The notes under the pieces are model-generated. The model was not told the DNA's origin. It ran no database searches and saw only the letters and a program-made list of their open reading frames with translations. The position numbers and the translations under genes were made by a program. 64,000 nucleotides of DNA, from contig NZ_CP077079.1 of the NCBI RefSeq assembly GCF_019139815.1, positions 4,278,001 to 4,342,000 of the forward strand. The letters run 5' to 3'. Each line of letters starts with the position of its first letter. The stretch's first letter is position 1. Source of the DNA: Pseudomonas asgharzadehiana (GTDB lineage Bacteria; Pseudomonadota; Gammaproteobacteria; Pseudomonadales; Pseudomonadaceae). This document shows positions 8,486-17,429 of the stretch, in pieces.

Positions 8486-10501
8486 TCAAACAGCCAGCAA
8501 GCGCTCGCGCAACTTGCCAATCTCATCGCGCGTCTGCGCCGCCGCTTCGAACTCCAGGTCCCGCGCCAACTGGTACATCTTCTCTTCCAGTTGACGAATG
8601 CGCTTGGTGATCTCACTCGGCGAGCGCAGTTCGTTCTCGTACTTGGCGCTTTCCTCGGCGGCCTTGGCCATGCCCTTGCGCTTCTTGCTGCGCGAGCCGG
8701 GCACGGTGGCGCCTTCCATGATGTCGGCGACGTCTTTGAACACACCCTTGGGGGTGATGCCGTTTTCCAGGTTGAACGCGATCTGCTTGTCGCGACGCCG
8801 CTGGGTCTCGCCGATCGCCCGCTCCATGGAGCCGGTAATGCGGTCCGCATAAAGAATCGCGCGACCATTGAGGTTACGCGCGGCGCGGCCGATGGTCTGG
8901 ATCAGCGAGCGCTCGGAGCGCAGGAAGCCCTCCTTGTCGGCATCCAGGATCGCCACCAGCGACACCTCCGGCATGTCCAGGCCCTCACGCAGCAGGTTGA
9001 TCCCCACCAGCACATCAAAAGTGCCCAGGCGCAGGTCGCGGATGATCTCCACGCGCTCCACCGTATCGATGTCCGAGTGCAGGTAGCGCACACGCACGCC
9101 GTGGTCGGCCAGGTAATCGGTCAAGTCTTCGGACATGCGCTTGGTCAGCGTGGTGACCAGCACACGTTCTTCCAGGGCCACGCGCTTGTTGATTTCCGAG
9201 AGCAGATCGTCGACCTGCGTCAGCGCCGGGCGGATCTCGATCTCAGGGTCCACCAGGCCGGTGGGGCGCACCAGTTGCTCGATCACGCGGCCGGCATGTT
9301 CGGCCTCGTAGTTGCCGGGCGTTGCCGAAACAAAGATGGTCTGCGGGCTGATGGCTTCCCATTCGTCGAAGCGCATCGGCCGGTTATCCAGCGCCGACGG
9401 CAGGCGGAAGCCGTACTCCACCAAGGTTTCCTTGCGCGAGCGGTCGCCCTTATACATCGCCCCCACTTGCGGCACGCTGACGTGGGATTCGTCGATCACC
9501 AGCAATGCGTCGTCCGGCAGGTAGTCATAGAGCGTCGGCGGCGGCGCCCCCGAATCGCGACCCGAGAGGTAACGCGAGTAGTTTTCGATGCCGTTGCAGT
9601 AGCCCAGCTCAAGGATCATCTCCAGGTCAAAGCGGGTGCGCTGTTCCAGGCGCTGAGCCTCCACCAGCTTGTTGTTGGCGCGCAGGTACTCCAGGCGCTC
9701 GGCCAATTCAACCTTGATACCCTCGATAGCGCCCATCAGGGTTTCACGCGGCGTCACATAGTGGCTTTTCGGGTAGAAGGTAAAGCGCGGCAACTTGCGG
9801 ATCACCTCGCCGGTCAACGGGTCGAAGGCCGAGAGGCTCTCGACTTCATCGTCGAACAGTTCAATGCGGATCGCTTCCAGGTCGGATTCGGCCGGGTAGA
9901 TGTCGATCACATCACCGCGCACGCGGAACGTGGCGCGGGCAAAATCCATGTCGTTGCGGGTGTATTGCAGGCTGGTCAGACGGCGCAGCAATTCGCGCTG
10001 GTCGAGTTTGTCGCCGCGATCGACGTGCAGCACCATCTTCAAATAGGTTTCCGGGCTGCCCAGGCCGTAGATGCACGACACCGTGGTGACGATGATCGCG
10101 TCCTTGCGCTCCAGCAGCGCCTTGGTCGCCGACAGGCGCATCTGCTCGATATGGTCGTTGATCGACGCATCCTTCTCGATAAAGGTATCGGAGGACGGCA
10201 CATAGGCTTCGGGCTGGTAGTAGTCGTAATAGGAGACGAAGTACTCCACCGCGTTGTTCGGGAAGAACGCCTTGAACTCGCCGTACAACTGCGCGGCGAG
10301 GGTCTTGTTCGGCGCCAGCACCAGCGTCGGGCGGTTGATCTGCGCGATCACATTGGCAATGCTGAAGGTCTTGCCTGAACCGGTCACCCCCAGCAACGTC
10401 TGGTGCGCCAGGCCGGCCTCGATGCCCTCGACCATCTGACGAATGGCTTCCGGCTGATCGCCGGCGGGTTCAAAACGGGTGACGAGTTGGAAATCCGACA
10501 T
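8486..10501 (-). CDS. uvrB: Excinuclease ABC subunit B
   Basis: A 671-aa DNA helicase-like subunit of UvrABC nucleotide excision repair. Walker A is [10 protein letters not shown], the beta-hairpin region contains [11 protein letters not shown], and the DEAH-like box is VIDESH. The helicase motifs VSATPGNYE and QTIGRAARN follow, and a C-terminal UVR domain ([19 protein letters not shown]) binds UvrC. GAGGT ahead of ATG 10501 fixes the start. It is transcribed toward gltX with a REPIN between them. Confidence 0.97.
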   Translation of the reverse strand: MSDFQLVTRFEPAGDQPEAIRQMVEGIEAGLAHQTLLGVTGSGKTFSIANVIAQINRPTLVLAPNKTLAAQLYGEFKAFFPNNAVEYFVSYYDYYQPEAYVPSSDTFIEKDASINDHIEQMRLSATKALLERKDAIIVTTVSCIYGLGSPETYLKMVLHVDRGDKLDQRELLRRLTSLQYTRNDMDFARATFRVRGDVIDIYPAESDLEAIRIELFDDEVESLSAFDPLTGEVIRKLPRFTFYPKSHYVTPRETLMGAIEGIKVELAERLEYLRANNKLVEAQRLEQRTRFDLEMILELGYCNGIENYSRYLSGRDSGAPPPTLYDYLPDDALLVIDESHVSVPQVGAMYKGDRSRKETLVEYGFRLPSALDNRPMRFDEWEAISPQTIFVSATPGNYEAEHAGRVIEQLVRPTGLVDPEIEIRPALTQVDDLLSEINKRVALEERVLVTTLTKRMSEDLTDYLADHGVRVRYLHSDIDTVERVEIIRDLRLGTFDVLVGINLLREGLDMPEVSLVAILDADKEGFLRSERSLIQTIGRAARNLNGRAILYADRITGSMERAIGETQRRRDKQIAFNLENGITPKGVFKDVADIMEGATVPGSRSKKRKGMAKAAEESAKYENELRSPSEITKRIRQLEEKMYQLARDLEFEAAAQTRDEIGKLRERLLAV

Positions 10502-10845
10502 AACGTACCTCGTGAAGTCACCCCGGACTGTAGACCCGTCGGGGACGAAATAGACCACGACCCGCGAAGTTTCAGAGCGGGCAGTAGGAAAAAACCATGA
10601 TAGCTGTAGAAGTGGAGACGAATGTGACGGGTTTCAAGGCAATCGCCCTACCCCGCGATCCTGGCGCAATGTTGCAATAAGACTGACGGTCAGCAAATAA
10701 ACCGAAAAACTTGGCCGAAAAGCCATTTCGGTTGTCGCTCTCAGCCGTGATGGCCTCTATACTAGCTCCCCGTTTGTGCACCGCTCTAGTGCATTCGGCT
10801 GGAGCGCGACACGTCCCTCCCTTCCCCCATAGAGCTGCCGCAAAA
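10502..10845. other. Intergenic region between uvrB and the aminotransferase
   Basis: 344 bases holding the divergent promoters. A TATACT -10-like hexamer lies at about 10759, but I see no convincing -35 at the right spacing. No RNA gene or conserved repeat was recognised. Confidence 0.4.
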
Positions 10846-12042
10846 ATGAGCCTGTTCTCCGCTGTCGAAATGGCACCACGCGATCCTATCCTGGGCCTCA
10901 ACGAAGCATTCAACGCCGATACACGAACCACCAAGGTCAACCTTGGCGTCGGCGTTTATTGCGACGAGGAGGGGAAGATTCCACTCTTGCGTGCCGTTGC
11001 CGAAGCGGAAGCCATTCGCGTGGCCCAACACGCCGCCCGTGGCTACTTGCCGATCGACGGCATCGCCGCGTACGACAAGGCGGTGCAAACCCTGCTGTTC
11101 GGCGGCGAGTCGCCATTGCTGCAAGCCGGCCGCGTGGTCACCGTGCAAGCTGTCGGCGGTACCGGCGCGCTGAAGCTCGGCGCGGACTTCCTCAAGCAAC
11201 TGCTGCCTGACGCGGTCGTTGCCATCAGCGACCCAAGCTGGGAAAACCACCGCGCGCTGTTCGAAACCGCCGGCTTCCCGGTGCAGAACTACCGCTACTA
11301 CGACGCAGCCTCCCACGATGTGAACCGTGCCGGCCTGCTCGAAGACCTCAACGCCCTGCCACCTAAGTCCATCGTGGTGCTGCATGCCTGCTGCCACAAC
11401 CCGACCGGCGTCGACCTGAGCCCGGCCGACTGGCAAAACGTGCTGGACGTGGTCAAGGCCAAGGACCTCGTACCGTTCCTTGACATGGCCTACCAGGGCT
11501 TTGGTGATGGCATCCACGAAGACGCTGCTGCCGTGCGCCTGTTCGCGGAATCGGGCCTGACCTTCTTCGTCTCCAGCTCGTTCTCCAAATCGTTCTCGCT
11601 GTATGGCGAGCGTGTGGGCGCGCTGTCGATCGTCGGCGAGTCCAAGGAAGAAAGCGCGCGCATCCTGTCCCAGGTCAAGCGTGTGATCCGCACCAACTAT
11701 TCCAACCCGCCGACCCATGGCGCAGCGATTGTGGCCGCGGTGCTCAACAACCCCGAGCTGCGCGCCCAGTGGGAAGCCGAACTGGCCGAGATGCGCCTGC
11801 GCATCCGTGGCATGCGCGAGCAGATGGTCGCCGCACTGGCCAAGGCCGCTCCAGGCCACGACTTCAGCTTCGTCGGCCGCCAGCGTGGGATGTTCTCCTA
11901 CTCCGGCCTGACCGTTGAGCAAGTCACCCGCTTGCGCAGCGAGTTTGGCATCTATGCGCTGGACACCGGGCGTATCTGTGTGGCGGCGTTGAACCAGTCG
12001 AACATTGCCGCGGTCACACAGGCAATCGTTCAGGTTCTATAA
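10846..12042 (+). CDS. Aspartate/aromatic aminotransferase (PLP, class I)
   Basis: A 398-aa cytoplasmic homodimeric transaminase of the AspC/TyrB branch, which exchanges amino groups between aspartate or aromatic amino acids and 2-oxoglutarate. Seen: N-terminal MSLFSAVEMAPRDPILGLNE, HACCHNPTGVDLSP, the PLP-lysine block SSSFSKSFSLYGERVG, and the substrate-binding Arg near the C-terminus (RICVAALN). The open frame upstream of 10846 is not family-like. Substrate preference between AspC and TyrB cannot be settled by eye. A strong terminator follows. Confidence 0.92.
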   Translation: MSLFSAVEMAPRDPILGLNEAFNADTRTTKVNLGVGVYCDEEGKIPLLRAVAEAEAIRVAQHAARGYLPIDGIAAYDKAVQTLLFGGESPLLQAGRVVTVQAVGGTGALKLGADFLKQLLPDAVVAISDPSWENHRALFETAGFPVQNYRYYDAASHDVNRAGLLEDLNALPPKSIVVLHACCHNPTGVDLSPADWQNVLDVVKAKDLVPFLDMAYQGFGDGIHEDAAAVRLFAESGLTFFVSSSFSKSFSLYGERVGALSIVGESKEESARILSQVKRVIRTNYSNPPTHGAAIVAAVLNNPELRAQWEAELAEMRLRIRGMREQMVAALAKAAPGHDFSFVGRQRGMFSYSGLTVEQVTRLRSEFGIYALDTGRICVAALNQSNIAAVTQAIVQVL

Positions 12043-12060
12043 CCCTGACGGCGCTATACG

Positions 12061-12086
12061 AAGGGAAGCCGCGGCTTCCCTTTTTT
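12061..12086 (+). terminator. Rho-independent terminator
   Basis: Stem AAGGGAAGCC/GGCTTCCCTT with a minimal loop, followed by TTTTTT, 19 bases after the aminotransferase stop. Confidence 0.9.
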
Positions 12087-12153
12087 AATGCCTGTCGGAA
12101 AACACCCTGCTCCCCTAGACTGCCCCTGATCGCCCCTTTGCTGTGAGAGCCCT

Positions 12154-12363
12154 ATGAGAAACGACGACCTGGACCTGCGCGCCGACCGCGACGAACTGCA
12201 CGACTACACCCCACGCGCCCCGCAAGCCAAACGCCAGAAAAGCCTGGTGCTGCAAGTGGCCCTGGGGGTGTTTCTCGGCGGATTGGCCTTATGGCTGGTG
12301 CAACTGGGCGCGACGGCAATCATGGCGAAGCTGGCCATGGGCTCCTTCCAGTTCGGCGGCTGA
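12154..12363 (+). CDS. Small single-span membrane protein
   Basis: 69 aa. The N-terminal half is charged and hydrophilic (DDLDLRADRDELHDY), followed by one predicted membrane helix (VLQVALGVFLGGLALWLVQL) and a short tail. No named domain is recognised. GAGAG upstream gives an acceptable ribosome site. Its own promoter must lie in the short gap after the terminator. The function is unknown. Confidence 0.7.
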   Translation: MRNDDLDLRADRDELHDYTPRAPQAKRQKSLVLQVALGVFLGGLALWLVQLGATAIMAKLAMGSFQFGG

Positions 12364-12375
12364 TACACAACAAGA

Positions 12376-12400
12376 TGTGGGAGATGGCTTGCCTACTCCC
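12376..12400 (+). repeat. Degenerate single REP sequence
   Basis: TGTGGGAGATGGCTTGCC and a short remainder, a worn version of the REP motif, in the gap between convergent genes. Confidence 0.55.
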
Positions 12401-12409
12401 GCCTTCGAT

Positions 12410-13282
12410 TCACGCCGCTACCAGCCCGCGCTCCTCCAATAACTTCACAAAGCTGTTCAAACTCTGCGACACCGTGCCGCGCCGCCAGATCAACCAGGTA
12501 TTCAACAGGCGAAAGCTGTCGGCCAACGGCCATACACTCACCGCAGCCGACCCCGGCATGCTTTCCAACATACTGCGCGGCATCAGTGCCAAGCCGGCAC
12601 CGGCGCTGACGCACGCGAGCATGCCGTGGTACGACTCGATCTCGAAGATCTTGCCCGGCACCGCGCCGTCCTGCGCAAACCAGCGCTCGAAGTGGTGTCG
12701 GTAAGAGCAGTTGGAACGGAACGTGTAAATGTTCTCGCCGTTGACCTCCCTGCCCCGCGTGATCGGCGCATGATGCAGCGGCGCAATCACCACCATCTCT
12801 TCCTCGAACACCGCCACGCCCTCCAGCGTCGAGTGCAGCACCGGGCCGTCGACAAACGCCGCCGTCAACCGCCCCGACAACACGCCTTCGATCATCGTGC
12901 CCGAAGGCCCCGTGCTCAGGTCCAACTCGACCTTGGTGTGTTTCTGGTTATATGCCGCCAGCAACGCCGGAATACGCACCGCCGCCGTGCTCTCCAGCGA
13001 ACCCAAGGCAAACGCGCCCTGGGGCTCCTCCCCCGCCACCGTGGCGCGGGCCTCTTGTACCAGGTCGAGAATACGCCGCACATAGCCGAGGAAATTCCAC
13101 CCGGCCGGCGACAGGCGCAAACGGCTCTTTTCACGGATAAACAACTCCACGCCCAGGTCCTGCTCCAATTGCTTGATGCGCGTGGTGAGGTTCGACGGCA
13201 CCCGATGAATCAACTGCGCGGCGGCGCTGATGCTGCCTTGCTCGGCAACCGCCTTGAAAATTTCCAGCTGCACCAGATCCAA
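12410..13282 (-). CDS. LysR family transcriptional regulator
   Basis: 290 aa: an N-terminal winged helix-turn-helix ([19 protein letters not shown]...[17 protein letters not shown]) and a periplasmic-binding-like effector domain. The start is a TTG at 13282 giving MDLVQLEIF, because GGAG lies six bases ahead. The longer TTG at 13294 has no ribosome site, and the only nearby ATG is out of frame. It is divergent from a Sad-like aldehyde dehydrogenase 104 bases away, so it probably controls that gene. The inducer is unknown. Confidence 0.88.
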   Translation of the reverse strand: MDLVQLEIFKAVAEQGSISAAAQLIHRVPSNLTTRIKQLEQDLGVELFIREKSRLRLSPAGWNFLGYVRRILDLVQEARATVAGEEPQGAFALGSLESTAAVRIPALLAAYNQKHTKVELDLSTGPSGTMIEGVLSGRLTAAFVDGPVLHSTLEGVAVFEEEMVVIAPLHHAPITRGREVNGENIYTFRSNCSYRHHFERWFAQDGAVPGKIFEIESYHGMLACVSAGAGLALMPRSMLESMPGSAAVSVWPLADSFRLLNTWLIWRRGTVSQSLNSFVKLLEERGLVAA

Positions 13283-13386
13283 GTCATTCTCCAATCGTGA
13301 ATGTATTGCTTAATATTATTCAGTTTCCAGAAAACATCCAGCCCCGTACGCTCACCACCATCCCAACGTACCTACAGGACGGTGCC

Positions 13387-14778
13387 ATGAACGCGATTTC
13401 CTCCCAGACCCACGCCCTGTCGATCAACCCCGCCAACGGCGAAACGGTCGGCAGCTACCCGTACGAGACCGCCTCGCAATTGGACACAGCGCTCAACCGC
13501 GCCACGGGTGCCTTCCGCACCTGGCGCCGTACACCGGTGAGCCAACGCGCCGAACTGCTGCTGGGCCTGGCGACCGCGCTGCGCGGTCAAGCCGAAACCA
13601 TGGCACAGATGATCACCCTGGAAATGGGCAAGCCCATTGCCCAGGCCCGTGCCGAAATCGAAAAATGCGCGCAACTGAGTGAATGGTACGCCGCCCAAGG
13701 CCCGGCCATGCTTGAGCCGGAGCCGACCCTGGTGGACAACGGCACTGCCCACATCGAATACCGCCCGCTGGGCCCGATCCTCGCCGTGATGCCGTGGAAC
13801 TTCCCGGTATGGCAAGTACTGCGCGGCGCCGTGCCGACCCTGCTCGCCGGCAATACCTACGTGCTCAAACACGCGCCGAACGTGATGGGCAGCGCCTACC
13901 TGATCCAGCAAGCCTTCCAGAAAGCCGGTTTTATCGAAGGCCTGTTTGAAGTGATCAACGTGACCACCGAGGGTGTGTCCAGCGCCATCGCCGACCCGCG
14001 CATCGCTGCCGTCACCCTCACCGGCAGCGTGCGTGCCGGCATCGCCATCGGCTCCCAGGCGGGCGCGGCGCTGAAAAAATGCGTGCTGGAACTGGGCGGC
14101 TCCGACCCGTTCATCGTGCTCAACGATGCCGACCTCGACGCCGCCGTACAGGCCGCGCTGATTGGCCGCTTCCAAAACAGCGGCCAAGTTTGCGCCGCCG
14201 CCAAGCGCCTGATCATTGAGGCCGGTGTGGTCGAAGCCTTCACCGCCAAATTCGTCGAGGCCAGCCGCGCCATGGTGATGGGCGACCCGACCTCAGCCGA
14301 CACCTACGTCGGCCCGATGGCCCGCTTCGACCTGCGGGACGAGTTGCACGGCCAGGTCCAGGCCACTCTGCAAGAAGGCGCCACATTGTTATTGGGCGGC
14401 AATAAAGTCGCAGGGGCCGGTAACTATTACGAACCGACCGTACTGGCAGACGTCACCGACCAGATGACCTCGTTCAAACAGGAGCTGTTCGGGCCGGTGG
14501 CCTCGATCATCACCGCCCGCGACGCTGACCACGCGGTGGCGCTGGCCAACGACAGCGAGTTCGGCCTCACCGCCAGCATCTTCACCACTGACGCGGCCAA
14601 GGCGCGGGATATTGCCAATCAGTTGGAAACCGGCGGGATCTTCGTCAACGCCTTCAGCGTCTCCGACCCACGCGTGGCGTTTGGTGGCGTGAAAAAGAGC
14701 GGGTTCGGCCGCGAGCTGTCGCACTTTGGTGTGCGCGAGTTCTGCAATGCACAGACGGTGTGGCGGGATCGCAAATAA
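13387..14778 (+). CDS. NAD(P)+-dependent succinate-semialdehyde dehydrogenase (Sad/YneI-like)
   Basis: 463 aa, the length of the short Sad/YneI group of aldehyde dehydrogenases. Seen: VMPWNFPVWQ (cofactor), TGSVRAG (Rossmann glycines), LELGGSDPF with the general base Glu, and NSGQVCAAAKR with the catalytic Cys. It should oxidise succinic semialdehyde or a similar aldehyde to the acid. ATG 13387 has AGGA nine bases upstream; the 30 residues of open frame before it are not family-like. The divergent LysR gene is the likely regulator. Confidence 0.88.
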   Translation: MNAISSQTHALSINPANGETVGSYPYETASQLDTALNRATGAFRTWRRTPVSQRAELLLGLATALRGQAETMAQMITLEMGKPIAQARAEIEKCAQLSEWYAAQGPAMLEPEPTLVDNGTAHIEYRPLGPILAVMPWNFPVWQVLRGAVPTLLAGNTYVLKHAPNVMGSAYLIQQAFQKAGFIEGLFEVINVTTEGVSSAIADPRIAAVTLTGSVRAGIAIGSQAGAALKKCVLELGGSDPFIVLNDADLDAAVQAALIGRFQNSGQVCAAAKRLIIEAGVVEAFTAKFVEASRAMVMGDPTSADTYVGPMARFDLRDELHGQVQATLQEGATLLLGGNKVAGAGNYYEPTVLADVTDQMTSFKQELFGPVASIITARDADHAVALANDSEFGLTASIFTTDAAKARDIANQLETGGIFVNAFSVSDPRVAFGGVKKSGFGRELSHFGVREFCNAQTVWRDRK

Positions 14779-14798
14779 AACAGGCAACACCCGTCAAC

Positions 14799-14822
14799 TG
14801 TGGGAGCGGGCTTGCTCCCACC
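14799..14822. repeat. REP sequence
   Basis: TGTGGGAGCGGGCTTGCTCCCAC, a self-complementary REP hairpin 20 bases after the dehydrogenase stop. It may also help end that transcript. Confidence 0.75.
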
Positions 14823-14951
14823 TTTGACCTGCGGTGCTTTTCGACCAATCGACCGTCACTTCCCCCACTGCTTTTGCAGCATGCCCTTACTTGCTTCCAG
14901 CCGTTGCTCGCCCAGTAAGCCAGTCGCATGCCCGAAGGGAAAGCAGCTGCG

Positions 14952-15428
14952 TCAAAGCGCCCACAGGCGGATCAAGGCAAACCCCAGGTCTACGTTGACG
15001 CAGTCACGCCCATCTACCCACTCATCCCCGCGAAGGCGTCGTCCGGTGTTGGTCTCGCGCTCACCTTTGGCAATCACCAGCACAAACAACCGGACCGGGC
15101 ATTCGAATGAGCGCAACCGCTCAACATCAGCCCTCACTGACCAATTGCCCTCCAGGCACTTGGCTTGGGATATGTCGCCCAGACACTTGATTTCAGCAAC
15201 CATGCTCGTTGAGCCACTGTCGTCCAGGGCATACAGGTCGGCTTTGCGCCGCTCGCCAATCGGCAAATCGGTCCAGAGGCTGATCTCATTCTTGAACCAG
15301 GCATACAAGCTGATTTCGGCCTGAATCCAGTGCTCGCGGCAACTGTTCAGTTGCAACACCTGTTCGAGTTTATCGCCCATTTCACGAAAGGCCCGCTCGA
15401 ACAAAACAATCCATTGATCAGCATTCAT
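14952..15428 (-). CDS. PD-(D/E)XK-like nuclease-fold protein of unknown role
   Basis: 158 aa. The pattern Glu38, Asp64 (RRKADLYALDD) and Glu79-x-Lys81 (MVAEIKCLG) matches the active-site order of PD-(D/E)XK nucleases, so a small DNase-like fold is possible. The N-terminal helix contains WIVLFERAFREMGDKLEQVL. GGGAG six bases ahead of ATG 15428 supports the start. The reading frame stays open for 31 codons beyond the TGA stop and that stretch looks protein-like (see findings). It may be transcribed separately from the lipoprotein gene 30 bases upstream. No family name can be given. Confidence 0.65.
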   Translation of the reverse strand: MNADQWIVLFERAFREMGDKLEQVLQLNSCREHWIQAEISLYAWFKNEISLWTDLPIGERRKADLYALDDSGSTSMVAEIKCLGDISQAKCLEGNWSVRADVERLRSFECPVRLFVLVIAKGERETNTGRRLRGDEWVDGRDCVNVDLGFALIRLWAL

Positions 15429-15458
15429 GACTCACTCCCTGTGTATGACGTATCGAGG

Positions 15459-16088
15459 CTAGTGCTTGACTGGTGCATCCCAGCAATCCGGGTGGCGTGC
15501 GCAGACATCGTATTGGCGATCCATCAAGGCCATGCGGTTAATGTGGGCGTCCGTGGCCGCCCGGAACGACTGATTGCTGGTTGTGATATAGGCCGCGGTG
15601 CGGTCAGTCAGGCGTGCGTTTAACTGGCTGCGGGTGTGGGCATCCAGTGCCTGGGGCGCGGTGGCCATGGTTTGCAGTGTCACGTCGTTCAAACGACTCA
15701 ACTCATCGCGGTAGGTGTTTACGTATTCGGCACGGGCCGCGTCATGCTGGTGGTTCAAGTCGTACTGCATGGCTTCCAGGTTCTGCTTGTAGAGCGCCCA
15801 ATAGCCCTCGGGCAGCACGCCACCGTCTTGTTTACGCAATTTGGCAATGCGCGCGTCGTTATCCGGAGCCGGTTGGAGTACGGGCTTGCGCGCAGAAGTG
15901 ACGACGGGGTCTTGATCAATGATCTGGTCGATCCAGCCCAGCCTTGAAGGGTTCGAGGGCAAAACCTGTCCTAACGGTTCAAGCGGCACTGGCGCAGCAG
16001 GTGGGGGTGACGACACTGACTGGGCGCAACCACCCAGCAGTAACAAGGTGCAAAGCCGGGTCAGGACAAGGACGTTGCGAAAAGACAT
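15459..16088 (-). CDS. Predicted outer-membrane or periplasmic lipoprotein
   Basis: 209 aa. It has a lipoprotein signal: basic MSFRNVLVLTR, a hydrophobic core, and the lipobox LGGC at about residues 19-22, followed by a Pro/Ser-rich tether. The mature part is helical and charged, with Trp and Cys near the end (CARHPDCWDAP). No domain is recognised. GGAG six bases upstream fixes ATG 16088; the longer open frame lacks a signal. It follows the MetAP-like gene on the same strand by 108 bases. Confidence 0.7.
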   Translation of the reverse strand: MSFRNVLVLTRLCTLLLLGGCAQSVSSPPPAAPVPLEPLGQVLPSNPSRLGWIDQIIDQDPVVTSARKPVLQPAPDNDARIAKLRKQDGGVLPEGYWALYKQNLEAMQYDLNHQHDAARAEYVNTYRDELSRLNDVTLQTMATAPQALDAHTRSQLNARLTDRTAAYITTSNQSFRAATDAHINRMALMDRQYDVCARHPDCWDAPVKH

Positions 16089-16196
16089 AAGTTCTCCATG
16101 AACAAAGGCGAATCGAAAGGGCGCGGCAAATAATATCATTGAGCCATCACTGCGTATCACCCCATCGCCCAAGCATTCGCAGGGCGGTACAGCGCA

Positions 16197-17060
16197 TCAA
16201 TCCAGCATCCGGCTAAGCAGCCGGTGCCCATCTGCCGTCACCTCGACCATCGCCGACAACATCACGCCGTCGGCACCGTCCGTGGAGAGCAGGCTCCAAA
16301 AGTCCGGTGGCTGATACCTCACACCAACGGTGCCCGCCTTGGCGATCACATACACGTTGAGCACTTGCCCGGGTTGCATCAACGGGCTGTCACCCTCGAC
16401 CTTGTAACCGAGCACTTGCGGCTTTTGTATGCGCGCCTGCCCCATGGCATAGCCCGCAAACTCACGCACCGCGACGGCATGGCCCGCGTCCAGTTCCTGT
16501 TGTATCGCCGCCCCCACATTGGCCAGCCGCTCGCCGCCCTGAACGTGGGCGACTCCGTTGGCCAGCGCACGGCGCGCAGTCATCAGCAATTGGCGTTGCG
16601 CCGGGGTGGCATTGGGTGTGGCAAACGTCCAGACCTGAGCAACATGGGCCTGCGCCGATGCCGCGATCAACTCCACTTTTACCAGCGCCGCGTCCGGGAA
16701 CGGCACATCGGTGGGCGGCGCGGCGCTCACCTGGTTATTCACCGACACCGCCACCGCTGCCGGGTAGCCGCGATAACCGAACATCATCGGCAGCCAGCCG
16801 TGCTGTGCGTACTGGTCGAGTAAAAATTCCTGGACCGCAGTGCCGGTGCCGCCCTTGCGGATCAGCGGCGCGACCTTGCGCAACAGGTCACTGGCGATGG
16901 GCGCCAGTTTGGCTTCCTCGGCAAGAATGGTTGCGTCATCCAACTGGGCGATGGCGCGGGCCCTGTCGCCGATCGCGTCGGTGTAGCGGGCGAGCGCAGG
17001 GTCAGCGGCGTGTGCGCTCATGCAAAACAACAGTGGCACTATTCCCAGACGTATCAACAT
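16197..17060 (-). CDS. Exported M24 (methionine aminopeptidase-like) protein, metal ligands lost
   Basis: 287 aa with a signal peptide (MLIRLGIVPLLFCMSAHA, then ADP). The rest aligns by eye to bacterial MetAP: GYPAAVAVSVNNQV for GFPKSVCISINEVV, LANVGAAIQQELD, and KPQVLGYKVEG for EPQVLHYDSRE. By that alignment the catalytic His is Ala, the second metal Asp is Ala, the HGIG His is Tyr, and the two Glu ligands are Tyr and Ser; the first Asp is Glu. It therefore looks like a periplasmic pita-bread-fold pseudoenzyme. AAGGA ahead of ATG 17060 supports the start. Function unknown. Confidence 0.75.
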   Translation of the reverse strand: MLIRLGIVPLLFCMSAHAADPALARYTDAIGDRARAIAQLDDATILAEEAKLAPIASDLLRKVAPLIRKGGTGTAVQEFLLDQYAQHGWLPMMFGYRGYPAAVAVSVNNQVSAAPPTDVPFPDAALVKVELIAASAQAHVAQVWTFATPNATPAQRQLLMTARRALANGVAHVQGGERLANVGAAIQQELDAGHAVAVREFAGYAMGQARIQKPQVLGYKVEGDSPLMQPGQVLNVYVIAKAGTVGVRYQPPDFWSLLSTDGADGVMLSAMVEVTADGHRLLSRMLD

Positions 17061-17130
17061 GGCCTTCCTTGGGTTGGTTATGGACGGACCCGAATTGTAC
17101 CTCCACCCAGCGCCCAAGATGGACTACCAT

Positions 17131-17300
17131 ACCGCGCCGGTTCCCAAACGGGACTAATAGGGAATTCGAAACGCCGCACGCGGCGCCAATCGAAACTGCC
17201 CCCGCAACTGTAGATGCCGAGCCTGCTCCTTCATGCCACTGGACACCGTCCGGGAAGGCCGGAGCGAGGCGACGACGCATCAGTCAGGAGACCTGCCGGC
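17131..17300 (+). promoter_or_regulatory. Cobalamin (B12) riboswitch
   Basis: The conserved blocks are present in order: GGGAATTCG, CAATCGAAACTGCCCCCGCAACTGTA, GCCACTG, CGGGAAGGC, and the B12 box AGTCAGGAGACCTGCC at about 17282-17297. Beyond the aptamer, GGTGTCC/GGACATC (about 17324-17341) and a CCTCG/CGAGG stem can form the expression platform before the substrate-binding protein gene. High B12 should repress the operon. Confidence 0.92.
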
Positions 17301-17429
17301 CCAGCAACATCACTCACCGGCGGGGTGTCCGGGAAGGACATCCTCGCCTGCCCGAGCGGCAGCGTTCGAGGGCGTATTTCCGAGCCGTAACGCCCCTGCT
17401 GCACGTACGGTTCACACGGAGATTGCCCC

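Noticed and set aside
8591..10378. A 595-codon open frame opposite uvrB
   Set aside because: uvrB is certain, and the antisense protein shows no recognisable motif; it reflects codon bias.
10733..10765. Sigma-70 promoter for the aminotransferase
   Set aside because: TATACT is a fair -10 box, but the only -35-like hexamer (TTGTCG) is 20 bases away, so I did not list a promoter.
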